A stretch of 64,000 nt of DNA from Halomonas alkalisoli (GCF_021412585.1 NZ_JAKCMI010000037.1:124001-188000); one strand, 5' to 3'; shown: positions 1 to 11,026, counted from the first letter of the stretch. Made by a program: numbers and translations. Notes: generated by a model not told the origin, from the letters alone.

Positions 1-1
1 T

Positions 2-724
2 CTACTCGACATGGCACGGCGACAGGCCGGCGGGCTGCGCCGCTGGCGGCGGTGGAGCCGGTTTCTATGGCAAGAGGGGTGCCTGCCGTTCATGCCGGAC
101 TCCGTCTACGCCCGCTTCTCTCCCTATCTGAATACCGAGCGGCTCCCCCAGGCGGCGAGGTCGTCCTTCCTGTCGCAATATTCCTCCGTCGAAGTCGGCC
201 GCGGCGCCATTTGGCGGGTCTACGCCGATCCGCGACGTATCCAGCAAGCACTGCTCGACAATGGCCATCTGGCTGCACGCATGAGCGCCTGGTCGAACTG
301 GGCGGCGCCGCACCGGCTGGTCTATCGCTACCCCCTGACAGACCGCCGGATCCTGGAATTCTCCCTGGGGCTTCCTCGCGAGCTGCTTTGGCAGGAGGGC
401 ACCAGCCGCTGGGTCTATCGCCGGGCCATGCAGGACCTGCTGCCGGCTCGCCTTGGCAAGTACGACGAGGCCAACGAGCGCAAGCGCGTCGATCAGTTGG
501 TGGAATGCCGCCAGCTACTGGCCAGGCAGGCCAGGCGGGGGGCCTTCCTTGCGCCTTGCCCGTGGCTCGACGTGAACTTGCTCCACGAGCGCCTGATGGC
601 CCCGCCCGATAGCGACCCTGGCCGAGCCATACAGGAGTTCGTCCCACTGGAGGCGGCGCTGCGCACCTGGCACCTGTGGCAGCGCTACGGCGCGATGGAC
701 AGCCAAGCTGCTGCCACCTACTGA
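2..724 (+). CDS. asparagine-synthetase-type amidotransferase, C-terminal part (5' truncated)
   Basis: The frame is open to the window edge, so only about the last 240 residues are visible. The stretch around RLVYRYPLTDRRILEFSLGL, followed by LPRELLWQEG and WVYRRAMQDLLP, is the characteristic end of the ATP-pyrophosphatase synthetase domain of asparagine synthetase B-like proteins, including the macrolactam synthetases of lasso peptide clusters. The glutaminase domain and the ATP-binding SGGxDS loop would lie upstream, outside the window. A PqqD-like gene follows 40 bp downstream on the same strand and an HPr-kinase-like gene converges on it, a combination known from RiPP clusters. The substrate is unknown. 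An ordinary asparagine synthetase or an exopolysaccharide-locus amidotransferase remain possible. Confidence 0.75.
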   Translation, partial: LLDMARRQAGGLRRWRRWSRFLWQEGCLPFMPDSVYARFSPYLNTERLPQAARSSFLSQYSSVEVGRGAIWRVYADPRRIQQALLDNGHLAARMSAWSNWAAPHRLVYRYPLTDRRILEFSLGLPRELLWQEGTSRWVYRRAMQDLLPARLGKYDEANERKRVDQLVECRQLLARQARRGAFLAPCPWLDVNLLHERLMAPPDSDPGRAIQEFVPLEAALRTWHLWQRYGAMDSQAAATY

Positions 725-764
725 CATCGTCAGTAACCACCTTCAAAACAAAGGAGTAACCATC

Positions 765-1037
765 ATGAATGCCCAGTCTTGGATAGTGCGCAGCCAGGAG
801 CCCCTCGCCTCTCGGATCGATGACGACCTGGTTCTCTTCAGCGCCCGCAACGGCATGTACTACGGCACCCAGAGTATTGGTCAGACAATCTGGGGGCTGC
901 TCGAGTCGGAGATCCAGTTCAGCGAGCTCTGCGACCGCCTGCAGGCGTCCTATGAGGTTGACAGGAACACCTGCGAACGGGAAGTCGAGGCGTTTCTTCT
1001 CCAACTCGAACAGGAGGGTCTGATCAACGTTCGTTGA
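765..1037 (+). CDS. PqqD-like peptide-recognition (RRE) protein
   Basis: A 90-residue protein with the PqqD pattern: an N-terminal strand region (DDLVLFSARNGMYYGT), then SIGQTIWGLLES and a C-terminal helix ending in LEQEGLI. Stand-alone proteins of this family bind the leader of a ribosomal peptide precursor and present it to a modifying enzyme. The start is fixed by a strong AAAGGAG site 8 bases before ATG. It follows the amidotransferase gene by 40 bp, so co-transcription is likely. Its last 14 bases overlap the 3' end of the convergent kinase-like gene. No radical-SAM PqqE partner is present, so a role in pyrroloquinoline quinone synthesis is unlikely. Peptide recognition is inferred from family and context. 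Confidence 0.75.
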   Translation: MNAQSWIVRSQEPLASRIDDDLVLFSARNGMYYGTQSIGQTIWGLLESEIQFSELCDRLQASYEVDRNTCEREVEAFLLQLEQEGLINVR

Positions 1038-2070
1038 GTCCCGCCTCGTCAGGAGATGCAAATCGCGACGCTTCGATCTCCTGCATCAAGGGTGCCAGGC
1101 TCGCATCCATCCGCTCGAGTGACCAGGGTCGGCGGAAACGATAGACCTGAATCTGCGACGCCAACGCCGATACTGTCGCCAATAGGCGTGCCGGAGGATT
1201 GAACAACCGACCGAGTTCCGCACGGTAGAGCGCCCGCAGCAGTACGCGGAAAGCATCCACCCCTTTCAGGAGCGTCAGACTGGAAACCTCGCCGGGCTCG
1301 GCACGCTCCAGCTCAACCAGCACCTTGAGCGGCCCGGCTTCATCTCGGAAGCCGGCATGCGCATTGAGGTGATACTTGTCGGCGCGGGTCAGATCACGCA
1401 CCAGTCCACTCGTGTCGATTGCCATTGCCGCCAGGGCATCCTGCCATAGCTTGAGGCGAGGTGGCCCAGGATGCAGTATAGGTTCCGGCGCATCCGGCTC
1501 GATCACTGCAACGTCGTCACTGACCAGAGGCCAGCCATGTTGCTGGTGGAGCCAGGCCGCCAGGGTGGACTTACCCGCCCCGGAATCCCCGGTGAAGGCC
1601 CAGACCCCGGCCGGTGTATGCACGGCACTGACATGCAGCGGCAGGCACTGGCGCTGGTGCAACAGGATCCCCAGAGCGGCCCCGAGAAGATAGAGGCGTA
1701 CGTCACCCGACACGACCTGGTGCTCTGGTTCTCTTGGCACCCGCCGGTCGACCAGGATGCGCCGCCCCTGCTCGATGCGATAGCGCCCAATTCCCTGCAC
1801 TAGTATCTGGCAGCGCTCGCCATCCAGCTCCAGGCAGGGCCAGTCTTCCACCGCATCATCAAGCGGACCTAACTGGCCCGGGGTGAGAATCTCGATATCA
1901 GGTTCCGCGCAAGGCGGAGCCGGCGTCAGCTCCGGCAGTTCCAGCTCCGACACCAGGCTCAGACCGTAACTTCGATACTGGTATCTTGCGGTTCTACGGA
2001 ATTGCTGTCCGCGGCGCTCCTGCTTTTTCTCGGGATTCGAACCATTCGACGGTAAATCACAGTGAGTCAT
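1024..2070 (-). CDS. HPr kinase/phosphorylase-related P-loop protein
   Basis: About 348 residues from ATG 2070; an ATG at 2115 would add 15 residues and neither start has a good ribosome site. A P-loop GDSGAGKST lies near residue 160, followed by WPLVSDDVAVI, as in HPr-kinase-like proteins of RiPP and exopolysaccharide loci. The N-terminal part (YRSYGLSLVSELELPEL) is typical of this non-HPr branch. In some lasso peptide clusters such kinases phosphorylate the peptide C terminus; elsewhere their substrate is unknown. The gene runs opposite to the amidotransferase and PqqD-like genes and overlaps the latter by 14 bp at the stops. Kinase activity on a peptide is inference. Confidence 0.7.
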   Translation of the reverse strand: MTHCDLPSNGSNPEKKQERRGQQFRRTARYQYRSYGLSLVSELELPELTPAPPCAEPDIEILTPGQLGPLDDAVEDWPCLELDGERCQILVQGIGRYRIEQGRRILVDRRVPREPEHQVVSGDVRLYLLGAALGILLHQRQCLPLHVSAVHTPAGVWAFTGDSGAGKSTLAAWLHQQHGWPLVSDDVAVIEPDAPEPILHPGPPRLKLWQDALAAMAIDTSGLVRDLTRADKYHLNAHAGFRDEAGPLKVLVELERAEPGEVSSLTLLKGVDAFRVLLRALYRAELGRLFNPPARLLATVSALASQIQVYRFRRPWSLERMDASLAPLMQEIEASRFASPDEAGLNER

Positions 2071-2160
2071 GGCCGTATACACCCCGCCTGGCCGATGCTG
2101 CACCACGCAGCGCATTGATAGGAGTGTAGACGCTTTTTCCGGACACTTAGCCCGAACACA

Positions 2161-2186
2161 CCGACGGCGCCATAAGGCGCCGTCGG
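2161..2186 (-). terminator. hairpin downstream of sthA
   Basis: Perfect 11-bp GC-rich stem with a 4-base loop (ATAA), 28 bp past the sthA stop. The following minus-strand bases (TGTGTT) form only a weak U tract, so this is a probable rather than certain intrinsic terminator. Confidence 0.6.
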
Positions 2187-2214
2187 TCGGTCAAGTGACC
2201 CAGATGCAGGAGCG

Positions 2215-3606
<1,392 letters not shown>

Positions 3607-3653
3607 GGGCTCTCGCGTCTCCTTTTCCCTTGCTCATTGGTTGAGGATGGCAA

Positions 3654-3911
3654 TCAGCGCCGCGTTGCGTCGTATCCCAGGTCGGCGCCACGGCTCTCGT
3701 CGCTACGCCGCCGCGGGCTGGTATTGCGCTTGCGGTTCTCCTCCTCGCAGACCTCATCCTTGCCACCGCAAATATCGCAGCCCTGCTTGAGACCAAGGTT
3801 GTTGAGGCCCCCGCAGGAACCGGCAATGGGCTTGCGGCCCATGATCACGCCGATCGCCATGGCGGCCATGACAAGCAGCATGAAGCCCAGAACGATAAAA
3901 AAGATGTTCAT
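3654..3911 (-). CDS. nqrM: Na+-NQR maturation protein NqrM
   Basis: An 85-residue protein with one N-terminal membrane helix (MNIFFIVLGFMLLVMAAMA) and a cysteine cluster SCGG...GCDICGG...VCEEEN, the hallmark of NqrM, proposed to deliver iron to the cysteine-ligated centre between NqrD and NqrE. The frame is open further upstream, but the start at 3911 is supported by GGAGAGGAG just before the ATG and by the membrane helix beginning there. The C-terminal tail is basic and polar. It sits 16 bp after the apbE-like gene, the usual place at the end of an nqr operon, and 47 bp before sthA. Confidence 0.9.
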   Translation of the reverse strand: MNIFFIVLGFMLLVMAAMAIGVIMGRKPIAGSCGGLNNLGLKQGCDICGGKDEVCEEENRKRNTSPRRRSDESRGADLGYDATRR

Positions 3912-3927
3912 GTAATGCTCCTCTCCA

Positions 3928-4719
3928 TCAGGACTCGAACCACGGCTCCATCGCCGTGGTGTAGCGAATTTCGATGCCTTGTGGTGTCTTGACAACGAGT
4001 CGGGCGGCACTATCCACACCCAGGGTCTGGCTCGGCGTCGTACCCTGCTGGTCGGCCACCATCAGCAACAGCGCCTGGCGTGAAGCCTCGCTGGCGGTCG
4101 CCGCTACCACGCTGATTCCCAGGGTCCTGGGCAGAGCGGGTATCGCCACGGGGGTCGGCCTGACAAGCCGGTGCACCAGTGCCGCATCCGTCAGGTTGAT
4201 ACGGCGCCCCTCTCCCTGCTCGGGCAGTCCCGCATGCTCCAGGGAGAGCCACCAGCCACCGCCGGGCGGCAGGCCTCGGGTGCGAATGACGCCGCCGACC
4301 TCGACCATCATGTGTTCGACCTCGAGCTCGGTCAGCCATTCCGTGAGGCGATCGACGGCCAGCGCGTGTATCAGTCGATCCAGCTCGTCGACAAGCGCGA
4401 CGGGGGTCGCTGCAAGCACCTTGGGTGTGGCGGAAAAAGCGGCTGCCAGCGTACCCAGAAGGGCTTCTCGCTGCTGCTGGAGCTGTGCCAGCTCACCTTG
4501 TATGCCGACCGCAATACGGTCGCGCTCGGTAGCATCGAGATCGGCATACAGGGTGATATGGTAACCCGTGCCCAGGGCGGTGCCCTGGTACAGCTGTTCC
4601 TGAAGCTGGCTGCGGCAGGCGCTCAACAGCGCCATGGGCAGCATCACCAGGAGGAACATGAACAGGGCTGGCCCACCGTGGGCCAGCCCTGAAAATCGCC
4701 GTGAAGCGAGTGAGATCAT
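3928..4719 (-). CDS. degenerate ApbE-like lipoprotein (FAD:protein FMN transferase fold)
   Basis: 263 residues, against about 340 for ApbE. It has a hydrophobic signal ending in a lipobox (LLSAC), the N-terminal strand [16 protein letters not shown] and the core [10 protein letters not shown], so the family is recognisable. However, the segment between them that carries the conserved DLSxIAKGYAVD-type motif is almost absent (only [10 protein letters not shown] remains). The HIIDPRTG-type motif reads [12 protein letters not shown], and the metal-binding AD...T motif reads [13 protein letters not shown] overlaps the nqrF stop (ATGA), so it is translated with the operon. ApbE normally attaches FMN to threonines of NqrB and NqrC, which are intact here. 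The protein is probably catalytically impaired, or has been repurposed; a second ApbE elsewhere would be expected. Confidence 0.75.
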   Translation of the reverse strand: MISLASRRFSGLAHGGPALFMFLLVMLPMALLSACRSQLQEQLYQGTALGTGYHITLYADLDATERDRIAVGIQGELAQLQQQREALLGTLAAAFSATPKVLAATPVALVDELDRLIHALAVDRLTEWLTELEVEHMMVEVGGVIRTRGLPPGGGWWLSLEHAGLPEQGEGRRINLTDAALVHRLVRPTPVAIPALPRTLGISVVAATASEASRQALLLMVADQQGTTPSQTLGVDSAARLVVKTPQGIEIRYTTAMEPWFES

Positions 4720-5948
4720 CCGCCAAAGTCGTCCAGCAGGATGTTCTCGGGCTCCACCCCCAGGTCAAGCAGCAGCTTGATCACGGAGGCGTTCATCATG
4801 GGCGGCCCGCACATGTAGTACTCGCAGTCCTCGGGCGCCGGATGGTCCTTGAGGTAGTTCTCGTAGAGGACATTGTGGATGAAGCCGGTGGGGCCTTCCC
4901 AGTTGTCCTCGGGGAGCGGATCGGAGAGCGCCAGGTGCCACTCGAAGTTGGGGTACTCCTCGGCCAACTTGTCATACTCGTCGTTGTAGAAGGTCTCGCG
5001 CCAGGAGCGCGCACCGTACCAGAACGAGATCTTGCGCTGGGATTTCAGACGCTTGAGCTGGTCGAAGATATGGCTACGCATGGGCGCCATGCCGGCGCCA
5101 CCGCCGACGAAGATCATTTCCGCGTCGGTGTCCTTGGCGAAGAACTCACCGAAGGGCCCCATCACCGTGACCTTGTCGCCCGGCTTCAGGCTGAAGACAT
5201 AGGTCGACATCAGCCCCGGCGGATGGTTGGTGTTGGGCGGCGGCGTGGCGATACGGATGTTGAACTTGAGGATCCCCACCTCTTCCGGATAGTTCGCCAT
5301 GGAGTAGGCGCGGATGACCTCCTCGTTGTTCTTGTGGGAGAGCTTGAACAGGTCAAACTTCTCCCAGTCGCCCCGGTACTCCTCCTCGATATCGAAGTCG
5401 GAAAACTTGATATCGTAGGGCGGCGCCACCAGTTGGACGTAGCCGCCGGCGCGAAAGTCCACGTTCTCGCCTTCGGGCAGCTTGAGGTTGAGTTCCTTGA
5501 TGAAGGTGGCGACGTTGGGATTGGAGATGACCTCGCACTCCCACTTCTTGACGCCGAAGACTTCCTCCGGGACTTCCACCTTCATGTCCTGCTTCACCGG
5601 CACCTGACAGGAGAGGCGCCAGCCCTCCTTCTTCTCGCGCATGGTGAAGTGGGACTCTTCGGTAGGCAGGATGGCACCGCCACCCTCCTCCACGCGGCAC
5701 TTGCACTGGGCGCAGGAGCCGCCGCCGCCGCAGGCCGACGACAGGAAGATGCCGTTGGCGGCCAGGGTGTTCAACAGTTTGCCACCCGCCTGGGTGGTCA
5801 GGGTATGTTCGGGATCGCCGTTGACCTCGATGGTCACGTCCCCACTGCTCACGAGCTTGCTGCGAGCGGCCAGGATCACACCGGTCAGACCGATGACGAT
5901 CAGGGTGAACATGAACACACCGAGCAAGATGAGTGATGTTCCAACCAT
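4716..5948 (-). CDS. nqrF: Na+-NQR subunit F (NADH-oxidising, 2Fe-2S/FAD)
   Basis: 410 residues, the usual length. One N-terminal membrane helix (about 5-28), then a plant-type ferredoxin domain with [14 protein letters not shown] near 69-82 and a fourth ligand in LSCQV near 111. A ferredoxin-reductase module follows with RAYSMANYP (FAD binding) and [15 protein letters not shown] plus a C-terminal MCGPPMM (NADH binding). It is the electron entry point of the sodium pump: NADH to FAD to the 2Fe-2S centre and on to the quinone-reducing subunits. It is separated from nqrE by 71 bp containing a hairpin and overlaps the apbE-like gene by 4 bases. Confidence 0.97.
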   Translation of the reverse strand: MVGTSLILLGVFMFTLIVIGLTGVILAARSKLVSSGDVTIEVNGDPEHTLTTQAGGKLLNTLAANGIFLSSACGGGGSCAQCKCRVEEGGGAILPTEESHFTMREKKEGWRLSCQVPVKQDMKVEVPEEVFGVKKWECEVISNPNVATFIKELNLKLPEGENVDFRAGGYVQLVAPPYDIKFSDFDIEEEYRGDWEKFDLFKLSHKNNEEVIRAYSMANYPEEVGILKFNIRIATPPPNTNHPPGLMSTYVFSLKPGDKVTVMGPFGEFFAKDTDAEMIFVGGGAGMAPMRSHIFDQLKRLKSQRKISFWYGARSWRETFYNDEYDKLAEEYPNFEWHLALSDPLPEDNWEGPTGFIHNVLYENYLKDHPAPEDCEYYMCGPPMMNASVIKLLLDLGVEPENILLDDFGG

Positions 5949-5982
5949 GTCGGTTTCCTATTTGCTGTGAGTAACCGGATTC

Positions 5983-6005
5983 CCGACGGCGCATAGCACC
6001 GTCGG
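5983..6005 (-). other. intercistronic hairpin between nqrE and nqrF
   Basis: Inverted repeat CCGACGG/CCGTCGG with a 9-base loop in the only sizeable gap inside the nqr operon (71 bp). It has no U tract, so it is more likely an mRNA processing or stability element, or a partial attenuator, than a full terminator. Confidence 0.4.
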
Positions 6006-6019
6006 AAACAAGCCCTGGC

Positions 6020-6637
6020 TCAGAGCTGAATGCCGGAGAAGGACATGAAGCCCAGCGACATCAGACCTACGGTGATGAAGGTGATGCCCAGGCCCTGCAG
6101 GCCGGCAGGCACGTCGCTGTACTTGAGCCTCTCGCGCAGACCGGCAAGCGCGGTGATCGCCAGCGCCCAGCCAACCCCGGAGCCGAAGCCGTAGACCACG
6201 GACTCGCCGAAGTTGTAGTTGCGCTCGACCATGAACAGCACGCCACCGAGGATGGCGCAGTTCACGGTGATCAACGGCAGGAAGACGCCCAGCGCGTTGT
6301 AGAGGACCGGCACGTACTTGTCGAGGAACATCTCGAGAATCTGCACCAGAGCGGCGATGACGCCGATGTAGGAGAGCAGGCCCAGGAACGACAGATCGAC
6401 GTTCTCGGTACCGGCAATGCCGGTCCAGGTCAACGCCCCTTCCGCCAACAAGCCATTGTAGATGACATTGTTGACCGGCACGGAGATGGTCAGCACCACG
6501 ATGACCGCGATACCCAGGCCGAAGGCCGCCGAGACCTTCTTGGACACCGCCAGGAAGGTACACATGCCCAGGAAGAACGCCAGGGCCAGGTTCTCGACGA
6601 AGACCGAAGCGACGAAAAGGCTAATATAGTGTTCCAT
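6020..6637 (-). CDS. nqrE: Na+-NQR subunit E
   Basis: 205 residues, hydrophobic throughout with about six membrane helices, beginning [19 protein letters not shown] and containing [15 protein letters not shown], as in NqrE/RnfA proteins. NqrE pairs with NqrD in an inverted-topology dimer, and conserved cysteines from the two subunits hold an iron centre inside the membrane; cysteines are visible in GMCTF and VNCAILGG. It starts 1 base after nqrD ends, with its ribosome site inside nqrD. The downstream gap to nqrF holds a hairpin. Confidence 0.95.
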   Translation of the reverse strand: MEHYISLFVASVFVENLALAFFLGMCTFLAVSKKVSAAFGLGIAVIVVLTISVPVNNVIYNGLLAEGALTWTGIAGTENVDLSFLGLLSYIGVIAALVQILEMFLDKYVPVLYNALGVFLPLITVNCAILGGVLFMVERNYNFGESVVYGFGSGVGWALAITALAGLRERLKYSDVPAGLQGLGITFITVGLMSLGFMSFSGIQL

Positions 6638-6638
6638 G

Positions 6639-7307
6639 TTACACAGCCTCCTTCGGCTCGGTGTTGTGCTTCATCTTGAACTCGTTCTCCTCGACCTGCT
6701 CCGGATGCGTCTCGCGAATCACCCAGATCAGCAGGCCGATGATGAAGAACGCCGAGGGCGGCAGCAGCAGCAGGCCGTTGGGCACGTACCAGCCACCGTC
6801 CTGCACGGGTTGCAGAATGGTGAAGCCGAACACGCTGCCGGAACCGAACAGCTCACGTACGAAGCCGACGAACATCAGCACCATGCCGTAGCCCAGGCCG
6901 TTGCCGATACCGTCGAGGAAGGAGAGCCCCGGGCTGTTCTGCATGGCGAAGCCTTCGGCACGCCCCATCACGATGCAGTTGGTGATGATCAGGCCCACGA
7001 ATACCGAGAGCTGCTTGGACATCTCATAGGCGAAGGCCTTGAGCACCTGATCCACCACGATGACCAATGACGCGATAATAGTCATCTGTACGATGATACG
7101 AATCGCGGAGGGAATGTGATGGCGGATCAACGACACGAACAGGTTGGAGAAGGCCGTAACGAAGATGACCGCCATGGTCATGACCAGCGAGACGCTCATG
7201 CTGGTCGTCACCGCCAGCGCGGAGCAGATACCGAGTATCTGCAGGGCGATGGGGTTGTTCTTGAAGATCGGCGACAACACGACGCCCTTGGGAGAGACGG
7301 TTGACAT
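6639..7307 (-). CDS. nqrD: Na+-NQR subunit D
   Basis: 222 residues, a polytopic membrane protein. [20 protein letters not shown], the internal [15 protein letters not shown] and the charged C terminus match NqrD/RnfE. Cysteines in GICSALAV and NCIVMGR are the expected iron ligands shared with NqrE. It begins 2 bases after the nqrC stop and is followed 1 base later by nqrE, so translation of the three is probably coupled. It forms part of the membrane core through which electrons, and possibly Na+, pass. Confidence 0.95.
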   Translation of the reverse strand: MSTVSPKGVVLSPIFKNNPIALQILGICSALAVTTSMSVSLVMTMAVIFVTAFSNLFVSLIRHHIPSAIRIIVQMTIIASLVIVVDQVLKAFAYEMSKQLSVFVGLIITNCIVMGRAEGFAMQNSPGLSFLDGIGNGLGYGMVLMFVGFVRELFGSGSVFGFTILQPVQDGGWYVPNGLLLLPPSAFFIIGLLIWVIRETHPEQVEENEFKMKHNTEPKEAV

Positions 7308-7309
7308 GA

Positions 7310-8125
7310 TCAGGCTCCTTCCGCTTCGAGTTCGACATCGGCTTCCTGAGCGTCTTCCGGATCGATACCGCTGCGAAATCTCGCCAGGTACTCACCAAAG
7401 CCTTCGGGGCTCAGCCAGAACTGCAACATATTGGTGACACCGTTGCTGGTCAGGGTGGCACCGGACAGACCATCGACCTGGTGCTCACCGCTGCCGCTAC
7501 CACGGGCCACGCGGATGGCCGGCTGAACGCTTTCCTCGTCGGCATAGATCTCCTTGCCCTGCCACTGGGCCTGCCAGCGCGGGTTGTTGACCTCGGCGCC
7601 AAGCCCCGGCGTCTCGCTGTGCTCGTAGTAGGTGATGCCGACAATGGTGTTGCCGTCGCCCTCGATGGACATGTAGCCCCGCATCAGCCCCCACAGGCCC
7701 TGGCCGCGAATCGGCACGATGACCTGCTCGGGATCTTCGGGGTCACCGACGAGATAGACGGTGGCGAAGTTCTCGACGCGAGAAAGGCCGGCAATGTCGC
7801 GCTCCCCGGACAGGACGCGGCCGGTGGCCGGGTCACGGGCGGCCTGGAAGTGATCGAAGGTTTCTGGATCGAACTCGTCGGTATACTCGCCGGTTCGCAT
7901 GTCCACCACGCGGGGCGTGATCTCGGCGAAGGCCGACTCCACGTCGATGCCGCGCTCATAGAGGTTGGCGACACGCAGGATGTTGGTCTTGCGGTCGAGC
8001 TCCTCGTTGAGCTGCTGCATGGGACGCAGTGCCACCGCGGCGGTGGAGACGATGACCGAACACACGATGCAGAGTGCGAACGCCACCGTCAGGATCTTCT
8101 TGATGGAGTTATTGCTCTGTGCCAT
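7310..8125 (-). CDS. nqrC: Na+-NQR subunit C (covalent FMN)
   Basis: 271 residues from the ATG at 8125, which overlaps the nqrB stop by one base (TGATG). The frame is open further upstream but that part lies inside nqrB. One N-terminal membrane helix follows the basic [10 protein letters not shown], then a periplasmic domain. The flavinylation motif is intact: [11 protein letters not shown] near residue 223, where the threonine of GAT carries FMN by a phosphoester bond made by ApbE. The intact site contrasts with the degenerate ApbE-like gene in the same operon. Confidence 0.96.
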   Translation of the reverse strand: MAQSNNSIKKILTVAFALCIVCSVIVSTAAVALRPMQQLNEELDRKTNILRVANLYERGIDVESAFAEITPRVVDMRTGEYTDEFDPETFDHFQAARDPATGRVLSGERDIAGLSRVENFATVYLVGDPEDPEQVIVPIRGQGLWGLMRGYMSIEGDGNTIVGITYYEHSETPGLGAEVNNPRWQAQWQGKEIYADEESVQPAIRVARGSGSGEHQVDGLSGATLTSNGVTNMLQFWLSPEGFGEYLARFRSGIDPEDAQEADVELEAEGA

Positions 8126-9351
8126 CAGGCAGTCTCCTCGGCCGGCACACCGGTGCGCTGCAGGCGGCGCTTGATGTTGGCCTGAACAAAGAAGTGATCG
8201 ATCAACGGCGCGAACAGGTTGGCAAACAGGATCGCCAACATGATGCCCTCGGGGAAGGCCGGGTTGACCACGCGAATCAGTACGGTCATGACCCCGATCA
8301 GCGCACCGAAGATCAGCCTTCCCTGGTTGGTCATGGAGGCGGAGACCGGGTCGGTGGCCATGAAGACCATACCGAAGGCGAAGCCGCCGACCACCAGGTG
8401 CCAATACCAGGGCATGGCGAACATCGGGTTGGTATCGGAGCCGATCAGGTTGAACAGCGCGCTGGTCGCCACCATGCCGAGGAAGACCCCGAGCATGATT
8501 CGCCACGAGGCGATCTTGGTCCACAGCAGCACCACCGCACCGATGAAGATGGCCAGCGTGGAGGTCTCACCGATCGAGCCCGGCATGAAGCCCAGGAAGG
8601 CGTCCCACCAGGTGAATTCAGCGGTCAATGCGGCCATGCCCTCCTGGAAGGCCAGGGAGAGAGCCGTCGCCCCCGTGTAGCCGTCGGCCGCCACCCACAC
8701 CGCGTCACCCGAAATCTGCGCCGGGTAGGCGAAGTAAAGGAAGGCGCGGCCGGTCAGCGCCGGGTTGAGGAAGTTCTTGCCGGTACCGCCGAAGATCTCC
8801 TTGCCGATGACGATACCGAAGGTGATACCCAGGGCAACCTGCCATAGCGGGATATCCACCGGCAGGATCAGCGCATAGAGCACCGAGGAGACGAAGAAGC
8901 CTTCGTTGACCTCGTGGCCACGCTTGACGGCGAAGACCACCTCCCAGAACCCACCGACCACGAAGGTCACGAGATAGATCGGCAGGAAGTAGGTCGCACC
9001 CAGCACGATATTGGACCAGAAGCTGCCCGGATCGTGACCGGCGGTCAGCGTCAGCATGATGGCCTCGCGCCAGCCAGCCATGGAAGCATAGCCTTCGGCA
9101 ATCGCCATGTTGGACTGCCAGCCGGCGTTCCACATGCCGAAGAACATGGCCGGGAAGGTACAGGCCCAGACCGTGATCATGATGCGCTTGAGGTCGACCC
9201 CGTCACGCACATGGGCGGTAGTCTTGGCCACGCTGGGGGGCGCATAGAAGATGGTGTCTACCGCCTCGAACAGCGGATACATCTTCTCGTACTTGCCACC
9301 CTTGTGGAAATGCGGTTCGAGATTGTCGAGTGTCTGTCGGATACCCATCAT
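8125..9351 (-). CDS. nqrB: Na+-NQR subunit B (covalent FMN, Na+/quinone subunit)
   Basis: 408 residues with about ten membrane helices and the family start [15 protein letters not shown]. The FMN attachment motif is present in GYTGATALS near residue 228. NqrB also binds riboflavin and takes part in Na+ transport and quinone reduction. Its ATG overlaps the nqrA stop and its stop overlaps the nqrC ATG (both TGATG), so nqrA, B and C form a tightly coupled translational unit. Confidence 0.96.
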   Translation of the reverse strand: MMGIRQTLDNLEPHFHKGGKYEKMYPLFEAVDTIFYAPPSVAKTTAHVRDGVDLKRIMITVWACTFPAMFFGMWNAGWQSNMAIAEGYASMAGWREAIMLTLTAGHDPGSFWSNIVLGATYFLPIYLVTFVVGGFWEVVFAVKRGHEVNEGFFVSSVLYALILPVDIPLWQVALGITFGIVIGKEIFGGTGKNFLNPALTGRAFLYFAYPAQISGDAVWVAADGYTGATALSLAFQEGMAALTAEFTWWDAFLGFMPGSIGETSTLAIFIGAVVLLWTKIASWRIMLGVFLGMVATSALFNLIGSDTNPMFAMPWYWHLVVGGFAFGMVFMATDPVSASMTNQGRLIFGALIGVMTVLIRVVNPAFPEGIMLAILFANLFAPLIDHFFVQANIKRRLQRTGVPAEETA

Positions 9352-10700
9352 CAGGCCTCTTTCTCGATCAGGGTGAGGTTGTCACGCAGGATGGGACCAT
9401 ATTCGTACTTGCCGGGGCACGCATAGGTGCACAGCGCCAGGTCCTCTTCATCCAGCTCCAGGCACCCGAGCTGCATGGCCACCTCGATGTCACCGACGAT
9501 CAGGGAGCGCAACAGCTGGGTCGGCAAGATATCCAGCGGCATCAGCTCCTCGTACATGCCAACCGGCACCATGGCGCGCTCGGAGCCATTCGTCGACGTG
9601 GTGGGCGCATAGTTGCGCAGCCCGGTGAACTTCGACAGATAGATACCCATGACCGAGTGGCGGTTGGTACCCGGCGAAAGCCAGCCCATGAACTGCCGCT
9701 TGTTGCCCTCCTCCAGCATGCTGAACTGGTTATGGAAGCGGCCCAGGTAGCGCAGCGACCCTTCACAGGCGAAGCCGGAAAAGACCGAGCCGGAGATGAC
9801 ACGCGTCTCATCGGGTTCGATGACTTCACCGGCCAGCAGTTCCTCGGTGCTGGCACCGATGCGGGTCCGCAGCAAGCGCGGGTTCTCGGCCCGGGGGCCA
9901 CCCACGGCGACGACACGGCTCATGTCGAGCCTGCCCTCGGCGAACAGCTTGCCGAAGGCGATCACATCCTGATAGCCGATGTGCCAGACGCGCTTGTGCA
10001 GGGCGACCGGCGACAGGAAATGGATGTGGGTGCCGACGAGCCCGGCAGGGTGCGGCCCGGCGAAGGTCTCGACCTGCACGCCGCCGACGTTGCCGCCGGG
10101 GATCTGCGCCCCGGGGGCGGTGCAGAGGTACACCTTGCCCTCGGTCAGTCGCGCCAGCACCTTGAGGCCGTCTTCGAAGGCTTCCGGCTGCTCGTTGATG
10201 ATCCCGACAGGGTCAGGACACAGCGGGTGAGTATCGACGGCGGTGACGAAGATGTCGGCCGGCACGCTGTCGATGGCCGGGCTGCGCGAATAGGGGCGGG
10301 TCCGCAGAGCGGTCCACATTCCCGACTCGACCAGCTGGTCGACCACAGCCTGGCGCTCCAGGCTCTCGAGCTTGTCGCGGCCATGAGCGGTGAACGACAC
10401 CGCCTCCTCGGTCTCGTCGACCTTGATGACAACGGAGAGCAGCCTGCGCTTCTCTCCACGGTTGATGGCGACGACTTCGCCGGCAGCCGGTGCCGTGAAG
10501 CGTACGCCCTCGTTTTTCTTGTCGGTGAAGAGCAGTTGGCCCAGTTTCACCTTGTCCCCTTCCCGGACCTCCATGGTCGGCTTCATGCCGACGTAGTCGG
10601 TACCCAGGATTGCCACGTGGCGCACCGGCCGCGCATCGTCGATACGCGGCTCGGGCGCCCCCATGATGGGGAGATCCAGGCCTTTCTTGACTTCGATCAT
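9351..10700 (-). CDS. nqrA: Na+-NQR subunit A
   Basis: 449 residues, soluble with no membrane helices, beginning [16 protein letters not shown] as NqrA proteins do. Internal motifs such as [35 protein letters not shown] and the C-terminal [20 protein letters not shown] agree with the family (relatives of RnfC, but without its ferredoxin sites). NqrA is the cytoplasmic-side subunit associated with quinone binding. It is the first gene of the operon, with a TATAAT element about 130 bp upstream and a leader of roughly 120 nt. Confidence 0.97.
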   Translation of the reverse strand: MIEVKKGLDLPIMGAPEPRIDDARPVRHVAILGTDYVGMKPTMEVREGDKVKLGQLLFTDKKNEGVRFTAPAAGEVVAINRGEKRRLLSVVIKVDETEEAVSFTAHGRDKLESLERQAVVDQLVESGMWTALRTRPYSRSPAIDSVPADIFVTAVDTHPLCPDPVGIINEQPEAFEDGLKVLARLTEGKVYLCTAPGAQIPGGNVGGVQVETFAGPHPAGLVGTHIHFLSPVALHKRVWHIGYQDVIAFGKLFAEGRLDMSRVVAVGGPRAENPRLLRTRIGASTEELLAGEVIEPDETRVISGSVFSGFACEGSLRYLGRFHNQFSMLEEGNKRQFMGWLSPGTNRHSVMGIYLSKFTGLRNYAPTTSTNGSERAMVPVGMYEELMPLDILPTQLLRSLIVGDIEVAMQLGCLELDEEDLALCTYACPGKYEYGPILRDNLTLIEKEA

Positions 10701-10828
10701 AGTCTCGCCCAGTTGATGGATCGGATATACGAAGGAAAGGGGTTCGAATGGATTCGAATTCTTGTTGGTGTCAGTACGTTACCAGTCAGGCCCGAGGCAT
10801 GCTCGGACCACCCCGAAAAATCCACGGT

Positions 10829-10834
10829 ATTATA
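10829..10834 (-). promoter_or_regulatory. -10 element of the nqr operon promoter
   Basis: A perfect TATAAT on the minus strand about 130 bp upstream of the nqrA ATG, in a locally AT-rich patch. The -35 region at 17 bp spacing (TGGTCT) is poor, so activation or an alternative spacing is possible. The predicted leader is about 120 nt. Confidence 0.5.
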
Positions 10835-11026
10835 AAGACAAGCGTACTCAAAGACCACACGACCTATGGTTGCATACCGCCGGACGAAACCCGCCAGGCG
10901 GGGCGATCGGCGAGTCGAGGAGACGTTGAAATACGCTGATAGCGAGCCGCAGCGCGGCCTGGGTAGCAAGGCGCCGTCACACGGAGGGTGCCGGCGCAGA
11001 TGAGGCAAGAATGACCTGGGTCATGG

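Noticed and set aside
720..734. ACTGAC-ATC-GTCAGT inverted repeat at the amidotransferase stop
   Set aside because: A 6-bp stem with no U tract, directly before the PqqD-like ribosome site; too weak to call a terminator.
4701..5936. 411-codon open frame opposite nqrF
   Set aside because: Antisense shadow rich in Val, Gly, Leu and His; nqrF is unmistakable on the other strand.
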